A DNA stretch of 64,000 nucleotides from Shewanella sediminis HAW-EB3 (GTDB lineage Bacteria > Pseudomonadota > Gammaproteobacteria > Enterobacterales > Shewanellaceae): contig NC_009831.1 of assembly GCF_000018025.1 (NCBI RefSeq), forward strand, positions 1,860,001 to 1,924,000, read 5' to 3'. The first letter of the stretch is position 1; every line of letters begins with the position of its first letter. A program made the translations under genes and the position numbers. The notes under the pieces are model-generated. The model searched no databases, had not been told where the DNA came from, and saw nothing but the letters and a program-made list of their open reading frames with translations. Shown piece by piece: positions 27,329 through 35,261 of the stretch.

Positions 27329-29299
27329 ATGGCAAAACAGATAAGCTTCGGGACTCCGGTGAATGACGCCGAACGTTGGGCATTTTCATTGTTAGCCTCC
27401 GAGCTGCCGGAAAATTATATATTGCTGACTAACGTGGAGATCCCGACAAAATCGGGTCAGGCGATGGAGGTCGATGCGCTCGTTATAGGCGAGTGGGGAG
27501 TCTATGTTGTCGATGTTAAGGGCTATATCGGCAGGCTGGATGCGGGCCTGCATGCCTGGTCACTCGATGGCCGAGAGGTCGATAACAGCTTGGCAAAAGC
27601 TAACTATGTCGCCCGGGTTCTGGCGGGTAACGTCAAGCATAAGATCCCCGTCGGTGTCTACGCGCCCTGGTGTCAAGGCATGGTGTTTATTACCGGCCGC
27701 AAAGGCGAAGAGATAGAGCTTGAAAAACAGCAGGGCTCACTCAGCATCTATACGCCAAAGCAGATTGTCGCTGCGTTAACCAAGGAGTGGGGACTCACTG
27801 CACCTCGTAGCCATCAGGTCACCGACGAGCAGAAGGAGATGGTGCTCAAAACCATAGGCCAGGTTGCCCTGGTCGAGCAGCGAAACAATAAAATTCAGGA
27901 CTTTACTAAGCTCAAATGCCTCTTCATTCAGAGTGGACTGGAAGTGTGGCAGGCGGAATACAACCCGGGAGACTGGACCGCTCCATGGTTACTTAAGATC
28001 TTGATCCCAACTCAGTTTACCGACCAGATCCAGTCACAAAATCATGAGACTCAACTGAGAGCCGAATTTAAACGACTGCAGGCCCTGACCGGTTGCAGTG
28101 GTGTGCCTTATTGCGCTCCGCTCATTCAGGACGGAGAGCAGTTAGTACTTCCTATCCGTATGCCACGCGGTGTACCGCTGAATGTATTGGAAACAGAGAG
28201 CCTCACAACCTATCAGCTGTTGGAGATCTTAAGGCGCTCGGTATCCGGGTTACAGCAAATTCATCGTCGTGGCTTTACCGTCGGCGGCTGGACCAGTAAT
28301 TGTGTCTTCGTATCAGATATGGGGGATGTCGAATTCATCGATATTAAGGATACCCTCAATACCGGTGAAGACATTCAGGCTTATGCCCAAGGCTTCTTAG
28401 CCTTAGCCGAGCAGACGAATCAGCCACGTATCTATCAGTGGTATCAGGTGGCGGCAAAAGGGGGAGGCGGCGATCTCGATGCACTTCGCTGCGATCTGTC
28501 TGCGCTTATCGATAACGGTGTGTGTGATACCCTGCCGGAAAAACTGGAGATAACCGTCGGAGCGATTGTCGACCATCATTATCGACTCGAGCAGTTTATT
28601 GCTGCGACCCGGCACAGCCAATTCTGGCGTGCAAGGCATATACAGGGCCACTATCAATGCGGCATCTCGGTATACAGCAAGGTCGAGTCAAACTGGCCGA
28701 CACTGAGTAACCTCTATCGCAGCTTATCCAAATTGCATCATCCTCATGTCGAAAATGTCCTGGCCTTTGGTCAACTCCCACAAAGTGAAGAGCTGTTTAT
28801 TGCGCGCTCTTGGGAATATGGCGTCTCTCTCGATGAGCTCAGCGATATTCAGCTGGGGCAGCCGGTTATGTGGTTTACTCAGTTACTAACCGGTCTGCAA
28901 TATATGCATCAGATGGATATCTATCACGGTGCAATTTGTCCCAAAAATATTATCTGTAATCAAGAGAAAGCCATCTTAGTTAACTTCGGCATCGGATTGG
29001 ATATTGCGACCAGTCACTATGCCAGCCGCTACGCCGATCCTAAGTTGTGGGCGGCAGAGGGGGATGCGGAGAAGGATCTCTATGGTCTGGTTGCCAGCTT
29101 TATCTCGACACTGGCACCGGTTTCGCTTCAGGGGGACGGCGGCCAAGAGGGGATTATTCAGGCGCTTAACTCATTCGATAAGCAGTGGTTTGGTGAAAAG
29201 ACCTTCGATACCTGTATGAAGGTATTAAACTTTGAATTTGATGTTTCTCAAGGCACTAATTACCAGGAAGCGTTCGATGTCGTCGAGTGTTTAGTTTAA
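27329..29299 (+). CDS. NERD nuclease-like protein with two kinase-like domains lacking catalytic Asp
   Basis: 656 residues. An N-terminal NERD domain (about 1-160) keeps the restriction-endonuclease-like residues E15, D49, D62 and K64 in the context VYVVDVKGY. Two protein-kinase-like regions follow. In the first the catalytic-loop region is HRRGFTVGGWTSN (H312 to N324), with Gly320 in place of the HRD Asp. In the second it is IYHGAICPKN (532-540), with Ala535 in place of Asp although K539 and N540 remain; DFG is NFG at 552-554. NERD-kinase combinations occur in phage-defence proteins such as PglW. This gene stands alone, with GAGGGAG before ATG 27329 and a strong terminator behind it. The role is unknown. 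Confidence 0.75.
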   Translation: MAKQISFGTPVNDAERWAFSLLASELPENYILLTNVEIPTKSGQAMEVDALVIGEWGVYVVDVKGYIGRLDAGLHAWSLDGREVDNSLAKANYVARVLAGNVKHKIPVGVYAPWCQGMVFITGRKGEEIELEKQQGSLSIYTPKQIVAALTKEWGLTAPRSHQVTDEQKEMVLKTIGQVALVEQRNNKIQDFTKLKCLFIQSGLEVWQAEYNPGDWTAPWLLKILIPTQFTDQIQSQNHETQLRAEFKRLQALTGCSGVPYCAPLIQDGEQLVLPIRMPRGVPLNVLETESLTTYQLLEILRRSVSGLQQIHRRGFTVGGWTSNCVFVSDMGDVEFIDIKDTLNTGEDIQAYAQGFLALAEQTNQPRIYQWYQVAAKGGGGDLDALRCDLSALIDNGVCDTLPEKLEITVGAIVDHHYRLEQFIAATRHSQFWRARHIQGHYQCGISVYSKVESNWPTLSNLYRSLSKLHHPHVENVLAFGQLPQSEELFIARSWEYGVSLDELSDIQLGQPVMWFTQLLTGLQYMHQMDIYHGAICPKNIICNQEKAILVNFGIGLDIATSHYASRYADPKLWAAEGDAEKDLYGLVASFISTLAPVSLQGDGGQEGIIQALNSFDKQWFGEKTFDTCMKVLNFEFDVSQGTNYQEAFDVVECLV

Positions 29300-29318
29300 C
29301 TCATGCTCTGATGCTAAC

Positions 29319-29352
29319 GAGGAGAGGCTCTGTTTGAGCCTCTCCTTTTTTA
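29319..29352 (+). terminator. Strong terminator after the NERD-kinase gene
   Basis: Ten-base perfect arms GGAGAGGCTC/GAGCCTCTCC around TGTTT, followed by T6. Confidence 0.92.
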
Positions 29353-29374
29353 TGGTTGAATGAGGTGTGAGGAA

Positions 29375-30262
29375 CTAGTTTCTATAGGGGGCAAATATTT
29401 CCAGCAGCCAGTCGATAAAGGCCTTGGCTTTCAGTGGAAGATTCTTCGACTTAGGCGTCAGCAGATAATAGGTATAGGGGCTGGTAAAACTCGAATCGAA
29501 GGGGATCACTAAGCTTCCGTCAGTCAGTTGCTCCTCGATAAAAAATCGAGGGATCAAGGCCACACCCATGCCGCTAACCGCCGCCTGACTCAGCATGTAA
29601 AAGTGCTCCATGCCGAACTTCTTATCCGTGGTTAATGACAGGCCGACCCTTTCTGCCCAATAGGGCCAAAGCTCCGGGCGTGTCGTGTGTTTTAGCAGTG
29701 TCATCCGGTTAATATCATCCAGAGTTTTAAGCCTTGTCGCTATTTGAGGAGAGCAAACCAGACAGAGATCCTCATCCATCAACTTGATAAAATTACAGTT
29801 TTGTGGGGCTTTAGTGCCACTTCTGATGGCTATATCACAGGGACTCTTGTCAAAGTCCAGGGCAAAGTCACCGATGGACAGGTCGACATAGAGATGGGGA
29901 TAGCGCTGTTTAAACTCCTCCATCCTCGGGATAAGCCAGTTAATCGTCAGGCTGGGCAGTACATTAATTGATAGACTCTGTGTCAGCATCTGTTGTGACT
30001 TAATCTCATCGGTCGCATGGCTGATGGTTTGCAGCGCCGCCTGGATCTGCGGCAGATAACGCAGCCCCTCATCTGTGAGTACCAGCTTTCTGTGTTGCCT
30101 TAAAAAAAGAGGAACACCCAGATACTCCTCTAAGCCTCTTATCTGCTTACTTATCGCGCCATGTGTGACAAAAAGTTCACTACCCGCCTTGGTAAAACTC
30201 AGGTGCCTCGAAGCCGATTCGAAGGCAAGTAGTGAATTTAGTGGCGGTAATGAGGTATGCAT
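29375..30262 (-). CDS. LysR-family transcriptional regulator (GcvA-like)
   Basis: 295 residues. The N-terminal winged HTH is LPPLNSLLAFESASRHLSFTKAGSELFVTHGAISKQIRGLEEYLG, close to GcvA-type LysR proteins, followed by a periplasmic-binding-protein-like effector domain. It is divergent from a TSUP transporter at 30409, which it probably controls; a dyad with LysR-box form lies between them at 30309-30323. Start ATG 30262; a TTG one codon upstream is also possible. Confidence 0.85.
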   Translation of the reverse strand: MHTSLPPLNSLLAFESASRHLSFTKAGSELFVTHGAISKQIRGLEEYLGVPLFLRQHRKLVLTDEGLRYLPQIQAALQTISHATDEIKSQQMLTQSLSINVLPSLTINWLIPRMEEFKQRYPHLYVDLSIGDFALDFDKSPCDIAIRSGTKAPQNCNFIKLMDEDLCLVCSPQIATRLKTLDDINRMTLLKHTTRPELWPYWAERVGLSLTTDKKFGMEHFYMLSQAAVSGMGVALIPRFFIEEQLTDGSLVIPFDSSFTSPYTYYLLTPKSKNLPLKAKAFIDWLLEIFAPYRN

Positions 30263-30308
30263 CAAGGTTCTCGTATTTCAGCTGTCAGATGTAAGAGTTA
30301 ATTTAAGT

Positions 30309-30323
30309 GTGAGGTTTTCTCAC
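30309..30323. promoter_or_regulatory. Candidate LysR-type box
   Basis: Perfect dyad GTGAG-N5-CTCAC containing the LysR T-N11-A form (T30310 to A30322), between the divergent LysR gene and TSUP transporter. Confidence 0.5.
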
Positions 30324-30408
30324 GCACAGGGGAAGATAACTCCTTTGCCTTTAGTGTGCAAACATCGTCTAATAGCGGCATTCATAAATAAGAAAACTAT
30401 AAGTAAAC

Positions 30409-31188
30409 ATGGCACTCGAGCTTTCCTTTGAACTCATCACATTACTGTTCGCCGTCGCGGTATTAGCGGGGTTTATTGACTCCATTGCCGGCGGTGGTGG
30501 CTTAATTACTATTCCGGCTCTGATGTGGGCAGGTCTGCCTCCGACGGCGGCATTAGCGACCAATAAGCTTCAAGCTTGTGGGGGCAGCTTCTTTGCCAGC
30601 CTCTATTTTGTCCGCAAGGGGATGGTTAAGCTTGGGGAGATGAAGCTCGCGATACTCTGTGCCTTTATCGGCTCTGCTTTAGGTACTATTGCTGTACAGC
30701 AGATAGATACCGCGTTTCTTGAGGTCCTGCTGCCATTTTTGATGCTGGCGATAGGGGCCTACTTTCTCTTCTCGAAGAAGATCTGTGAGGAGGACAGACA
30801 TAGGGTCATGACGCCAACGCTGTTCGCCTTCACCGCCGCCTTGGCTGTGGGCTTATACGATGGTTTCTTCGGTCCGGGCACCGGCAGCTTCTTCGCCCTG
30901 GCGTTCGTCTCCTTAGCGGGCTTCGGGCTGGCCAAGGCCACCGCCCATGCTAAGGTGCTTAACTTCTCGACCAATATTGCATCGCTTATCTTCTTCGCAA
31001 TAGGCGGCAAGGTGTTTTGGATGCTTGGCGGCATCATGCTTATCGGCCAGGCACTGGGTGCCACTCTGGGCTCGCGTTTGGTACTCACCAAGGGGACGAA
31101 AATCATCAAGCCGCTGGTGGTGATCATGTCCGTTGCAATGAGTGTGAAACTGCTGTCAGATCAGTATGACCTGTTTTCCTGGCTATAG
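30409..31188 (+). CDS. TSUP (TauE/SafE, YfcA-like) membrane transporter
   Basis: 259 residues with about eight membrane segments. Signature motifs are AGFIDSIAGGGGLITIPAL with ATNKLQACGGSF near the N-terminus and VGLYDGFFGPGTGSFFALAF in the second half, the pseudo-repeat typical of the family. It is paralogous to the gene at 5796-6569. The divergent LysR gene suggests substrate-responsive expression; the substrate (sulfur or small organic anion) is unknown. Confidence 0.82.
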   Translation: MALELSFELITLLFAVAVLAGFIDSIAGGGGLITIPALMWAGLPPTAALATNKLQACGGSFFASLYFVRKGMVKLGEMKLAILCAFIGSALGTIAVQQIDTAFLEVLLPFLMLAIGAYFLFSKKICEEDRHRVMTPTLFAFTAALAVGLYDGFFGPGTGSFFALAFVSLAGFGLAKATAHAKVLNFSTNIASLIFFAIGGKVFWMLGGIMLIGQALGATLGSRLVLTKGTKIIKPLVVIMSVAMSVKLLSDQYDLFSWL

Positions 31189-31197
31189 ACTTTGGGC

Positions 31198-31228
31198 AGC
31201 CTTCGAATGAAGGCTGGTTGCATTTTTT
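31198..31228 (+). terminator. Terminator after the TSUP transporter
   Basis: AGCCTTC, loop GAAT, GAAGGCT, with a T6 run seven bases later; moderate. Confidence 0.55.
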
Positions 31229-31270
31229 GTTTTGGTTTATTTGGTATTGGCTGCTGGGTTGAAGCTTTAG

Positions 31271-31415
31271 GCTTCAATGTGATCGATCACTTGCAGCGTG
31301 CTTATGTGCAAGTAATCTCTCGGTACGCTGTAAACCCATCCCTGGGCGCTCTGCGATTTCATCCTTGAAATCGAAGTCCTCGTGTTCACTTGCACCTGTA
31401 TATCAATCTCTTCGA
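31271..31415 (+). repeat. 145-bp structured repeat, copy A
   Basis: The outer stem GTGCAAGT (31306-31313) pairs with ACTTGCAC (31388-31395). The inner hairpin is CGATTTCA, loop TCCT, TGAAATCG (31354-31373). A small middle stem CCC/GGG lies between them. The conserved single-stranded core includes TACGCTGTAAA at 31324-31334. Copy B at 31887-32031 has the same length and spacing with different but still complementary stems. Confidence 0.8.
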
Positions 31416-31582
31416 CTCGGCCTTATGTGAAAGTAGTTCTGCTATTGCAGATAAGAAGGTTGCACCAACTACAACTAACCGAATAGTACTCTTAAACATA
31501 ACTAGGTGTAACTCGTTGTGTTTAAACGTAATTTTTTTAATTGTGGTATGATGTAACTTCACAAATCATAAGGGGCAAAATT

Positions 31583-31771
31583 ATGCAGGTTATATTAACG
31601 TTCGATACGCACGAGGTAGGTAATGCATCTGTAATTCAGATCGGTGAAAAGCTTACTTGCTTTGAAGTAGATGTTGTCGTTCAAAAGATCAACACTGAAG
31701 AATCTGATGCGGGGAAGGTTATTACTGTGTATGCAGAGACACTTCCACCTTCTATGGACTTGGTTTTTTAA
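31583..31771 (+). CDS. Small hypothetical protein, 62 residues
   Basis: No recognised family. The product is about 62 residues, begins MQVILTFDTHEVGNASV, and looks like a small mixed alpha/beta protein without a signal peptide or membrane segment (FEVDVVVQKINTEES, VITVYAETLPPSMDLVF). The ATG follows AAGGGGC by seven bases, a good ribosome site, and an inverted repeat lies at 31492-31525. It is bracketed by two inverted copies of a 145-bp repeat, so it may be cargo of a mobile unit. Existence as a gene is likely but not certain. Confidence 0.55.
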   Translation: MQVILTFDTHEVGNASVIQIGEKLTCFEVDVVVQKINTEESDAGKVITVYAETLPPSMDLVF

Positions 31772-32093
31772 TCAGCCACAATCTTTATTTGAGAATTAGG
31801 GGCAAAGCAAACTTTAGATACAAATGGAATTGGCTGAGTGTTGTTGAACTATATCCTGCTCGTGCTGCTAACCAGAAAGTGCTCAATCGAAGAAATAGAT
31901 GACTAGGTGTAGATGCGGCTGAGGGTATCGAAAACATGGATGTTTTCGTTAAGCGGCCACGGAGGGCTTTACAGCGTCCCGAAGAAGTATCTACACATGG
32001 GCCTGCTGCAAGCAATAAACACCAATGAAGCTTTGGTACTCAGCATGCAGCCAAGTACCAAATCAGCCCAATGAAACAAACTTCAAAAGATAC
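31772..32093. other. Intergenic region holding repeat copy B
   Basis: 322 bases downstream of the 62-residue ORF and 3' of avtA. Apart from repeat copy B (31887-32031) nothing was recognised, and no terminator for avtA was seen. Confidence 0.5.
31887..32031 (-). repeat. 145-bp structured repeat, copy B (inverted relative to copy A)
   Basis: The outer stem GTGTAGAT (31907-31914) pairs with ATCTACAC (31989-31996). The inner hairpin is CGAAAACA, loop TGGA, TGTTTTCG (31929-31948). Read on the minus strand, the offset from outer arm to inner hairpin is 48 bases, the same as in copy A, and the core GACGCTGTAAA is retained. Confidence 0.8.
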
Positions 32094-33353
32094 TTAACAC
32101 TTGTTATTCGACAAGTAAGCCTTCTTCACCTCTTCGGCGATAATCGCTATCCCATCGCGCATCTTGGCTTCATCCTGCACATAGTTCATCCGCAGGCATT
32201 GGTGGGCGTGGTCCCAGTCTTCCGATTGGCCGAAGAAGAAGTACTCTCCGGGGACGATCAGTACACCGCGTGCTTTTAATCTGTCGTACAGCTCCATGGT
32301 GGTGATTGGCAGCTCATCGAACCATAGCCAGAGGAACATGGCGCCTTCAGGTTTATGGATTTTGAATCTGGTATCGCTGATAGACTCCTGCAGCAGGGAT
32401 ACGGCAAACTCAGATCTCTCTTTATAGAAAGGCTTGATGACCGTTTCGCTTAAGCGTAATAGATCACCCGACTCAATCATATGCTTGGCAATCGCGGGGC
32501 CGAAACCTCCGGGGGCCAGGCTGATGATGCCGTTAAGGTTCGTTAGTGCCTGAGTGGTCTCCTCATTGGCAATCACGATACCGCAGCGCACGCCAGGGAG
32601 GCCAAGTTTGGACAGGCTCATACAGAGTATGGTGTTGCTGTTCCAGAAGGGGGTGACCTCTTCGAAGATGATATTGGGGAATGGGGTGCCGTAGGCGTTG
32701 TCGATAATCAGCGGAATATCATAAGCTTGAGCTAATCTGTCTAACTCGGCTACCTCTGCGTCGGTCAGCACATTCCCCGTGGGGTTGGTTGGCCGGGAAA
32801 CACAGATGGCTGCTACCGAGTCATCCACTGTTAACTGCTCAAAATCCACATGGTATTTAAACATGCGGTTATCTAACTGCTCAATCTCCGGCCTGTAGGA
32901 GACAAAAATATCGTCATCTAAGCCCGCATCACTGTAGCCGATATACTCGGGTGCCAGAGGCAGGAGTATCTTCTTGTGACTGCCATCGAGCTGTTTTCCC
33001 GCCAACAGGTTAAACAGATAGAAGAATGCACTTTGGCTGCCGTTGGTCAGGCTGATATTTTTCTCGCTGATATCCCAGCCATAGGTCTCATGTAACAGAT
33101 CTGCTAAAGCCTTTAAGAAGGTGTTTTTACCCTGTGGGCCGTCATAATTACCCAATGCCGCGACCAGATCGCCATTTTCCAGCATCTCGCTTGTCGCCTG
33201 GTGAAAGTAATCCTGCATCGCCGGAATCGTTGCCGGATTACCGCCTCCCAACATGATGGCTCCCGGCGTGCGCAGGCCCTCATTGAGATCATCCATCAGA
33301 CGGTTGATACCGGAATAACGATTAAACTTTTCACCAAACTTAGAAAACTGCAT
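32094..33353 (-). CDS. avtA: Valine--pyruvate aminotransferase
   Basis: 419-residue fold-type I PLP enzyme of the AvtA family: start FSKFGEKFNRYSGINRLMDDL, GAIMLGGGNPATIPAM, SRPTNPTGNVLT (substrate/PLP loop), IDNAYGTPFPNIIF, and the lysine region CMSLSKLGLPGVRCG. It transfers the amino group between valine (or alanine) and 2-oxoacids. The length is that of E. coli AvtA. Monocistronic; a 15-base dyad lies about 85 bases upstream of the start. Confidence 0.9.
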   Translation of the reverse strand: MQFSKFGEKFNRYSGINRLMDDLNEGLRTPGAIMLGGGNPATIPAMQDYFHQATSEMLENGDLVAALGNYDGPQGKNTFLKALADLLHETYGWDISEKNISLTNGSQSAFFYLFNLLAGKQLDGSHKKILLPLAPEYIGYSDAGLDDDIFVSYRPEIEQLDNRMFKYHVDFEQLTVDDSVAAICVSRPTNPTGNVLTDAEVAELDRLAQAYDIPLIIDNAYGTPFPNIIFEEVTPFWNSNTILCMSLSKLGLPGVRCGIVIANEETTQALTNLNGIISLAPGGFGPAIAKHMIESGDLLRLSETVIKPFYKERSEFAVSLLQESISDTRFKIHKPEGAMFLWLWFDELPITTMELYDRLKARGVLIVPGEYFFFGQSEDWDHAHQCLRMNYVQDEAKMRDGIAIIAEEVKKAYLSNNKC

Positions 33354-33671
33354 GACACCTACACCTGAAAATACCGAAATGGCTTAAGAATGCCTGTGAT
33401 ATCAATATTCAGAGAGAAACGCACCCATTATTTCAATTATTAGTGACTAATATGGATTTCATCAAAGTTTTGGCAAAAAATAGCGAACAATTTGTTCATT
33501 TGTTCAATCGGGTCAAATAACAGGTTGCTCTCTTAGAATAAGGGATCGGGGCATGTCCTATATGGGGTTGTTGATGTCGGATGGGGTTATTTTTTTCTGA
33601 GGAGAGGGTCGATACTTATTCGGTTCGGTCGGTGAATGAAGTGTTAGGCGCCGATAGCCGCAACGCTTGAG
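33354..33671. other. Intergenic region upstream of avtA
   Basis: 318 bases. It holds a 15-base dyad TATTAGT-G-ACTAATA at 33438-33452 and, further out, GAACAATTTGTTC near 33484-33496; both could be operators for avtA. No gene. Confidence 0.4.
33438..33452. promoter_or_regulatory. 15-bp dyad upstream of avtA
   Basis: Perfect seven-base arms TATTAGT and ACTAATA around one central G, 85 bases from the avtA start. It has the size of a dimeric-repressor site. The cognate regulator is not identified. Confidence 0.4.
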
Positions 33672-34928
33672 TCACAACAACCATATTGTCAGAAGGCCGG
33701 TCGCAGCGGTCAGAACCAGAGGCAGCATTACCCAGCGTATCATCCCGGCGCCGCCGACAAATACAGCCAGACAGCCTTTGAATAGGGTATTGGAAATACT
33801 CGCTAACACGATGCCAAGCACTGCCATATCTGGTGAGATATCTTCTCCGGCCATTCTGGAAAGCGTCAGGTTAATGGCATCGACATCGGCGACACCCGAC
33901 ACCAGTGCTATCAAGAACACGCCAGATTCCCCTAACCATTCCACAATCGCCCGGCCAACCAGCGCCACCGTGACTAACAGAAGCCCGAATAACATGGCCG
34001 ATGCCAGTTTCAGCGGGTTTTTTGGTTGCACATCATCCAGTACCAGCTGATTGCCATTGTGACGATATATCAGTGCCGCACAGCCGAAGGCAACTGCGAG
34101 CATCAATACCAGAGGAATGAAAAGCGCATCCACTAGTGCCGGTTTAATTAACGCCACGACCAATATCATGCGCGGAAACATCACACCGCAGGCCACAAGT
34201 ACGCCTACCGAACAAAGCTGTTGCAGGGAGGGGTGATCGCGGGAGAGGCGTGATAGCTGCAGTGTCAGCGCTGTCGATGAAAGCAAGCCTCCGGCAAAAC
34301 CTGTCATCAAGATGCCTCGCTGAGCCCCCAACATACGGATCATAAAATATCCGACGAAGGATATCAGTGCGATCAGTACCACCATTAACCAGGTTTCATA
34401 GGGATTGATCGCTTGCCAGGGACCATAGCCTTGGTCAGGCAATACGGGTAACAGCACCACGGAGATGATAAGCAGGTTTAGCCCGGCGTTCAGCTCGGCT
34501 TGTGACAGTTGCATCAGCAACTTGTGGAGGAAATGTTTCGAGCGCAGCAGCAAGGTGGTGACTACCCCGCAAACCGCTGCGATAACGATCTGATCCAGCC
34601 CGGCCAGCGCACCGAGCAGAAAGGTTATCACCATGGCCATATTGCTGGTCATGCCAATATCCGAAGTCTCGCGGCTGCTGATCAGGTAAGCGGCGACTGT
34701 CATTGCAGTAACACAAGCAAAGGCTACGGCGAGGATGAGGGCCCCAAGTTGAGATGTCAGCAAACCGGTGATACCGCCGAGAAGACCTATCAGGCCGAAG
34801 GTGCGAAGCCCAGCCACTCGTTTACCTTCTGCAATATTGCGGTTACTCCAGCCGCGCTCCACCCCCACCAATAGTCCGATGGCCAAAGCAGAGCCTAATA
34901 GTAACAGTTGATAGATACTGGTCTCCAT
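33672..34928 (-). CDS. MgtC/SapB-DUF4010 membrane protein
   Basis: 418 residues with about 12 hydrophobic segments. The N-terminal third has the MgtC-like pattern GLLVGVERGWSNRN and RTFGLIGLLGGITGLL; the remainder corresponds to DUF4010 (QRGILMTGFAGGLLSSTALTLQLSR, SGVADVDAINLTLSRMA). MgtC relatives modulate magnesium homeostasis or ATP synthase; the DUF4010 half may be a transporter. Function unknown. Divergent from sbcD. Confidence 0.8.
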   Translation of the reverse strand: METSIYQLLLLGSALAIGLLVGVERGWSNRNIAEGKRVAGLRTFGLIGLLGGITGLLTSQLGALILAVAFACVTAMTVAAYLISSRETSDIGMTSNMAMVITFLLGALAGLDQIVIAAVCGVVTTLLLRSKHFLHKLLMQLSQAELNAGLNLLIISVVLLPVLPDQGYGPWQAINPYETWLMVVLIALISFVGYFMIRMLGAQRGILMTGFAGGLLSSTALTLQLSRLSRDHPSLQQLCSVGVLVACGVMFPRMILVVALIKPALVDALFIPLVLMLAVAFGCAALIYRHNGNQLVLDDVQPKNPLKLASAMLFGLLLVTVALVGRAIVEWLGESGVFLIALVSGVADVDAINLTLSRMAGEDISPDMAVLGIVLASISNTLFKGCLAVFVGGAGMIRWVMLPLVLTAATGLLTIWLL

Positions 34929-35261
34929 CTCTCCTTTCCGCAGTCTTTGAATAAGATATTGCTGCCTATTGTTAATAGTAGATCAAACAGAGGGGCCGGG
35001 CGGGGTAGTATTGAAAAATATGACAAAAGATCCTTTTATATTCATCGATAGAGCGGAGGGGGAAGGTAACAGAGAACGACCTAAGTACTCAGGCTAAGTG
35101 CCCATATTAATCGCTCATGATTTTAGGCCTTGGTGTGTACTGTTCAACGAGGGAATGGTTACTCGAGTGAGGGACGCTAAACATTGCCTATTCGATTAAC
35201 TTTTCTTACTATAGCGACACTAAAAAATACTCTGTATTTTCCGTCGTTTTCCGAGAACTTA
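34929..35261. other. Divergent intergenic region before sbcD
   Basis: 333 bases between the MgtC-like gene and sbcDC. No operator or LexA box was recognised. Confidence 0.35.

Larger units (their letters stand above)
31189..31582. other. Intergenic region holding repeat copy A
   Basis: It holds a terminator-like hairpin (31198-31215), a 145-base structured repeat (31271-31415) and an 11-base imperfect hairpin at 31492-31525 (TTAAACA/TGTTTAA plus inner pairs) just ahead of the small ORF at 31583. Confidence 0.5.

Noticed and set aside
31271..32031. Repeat pair as attC sites around a gene cassette
   Set aside because: The copies are in opposite orientation and lack the GTTRRRY core.
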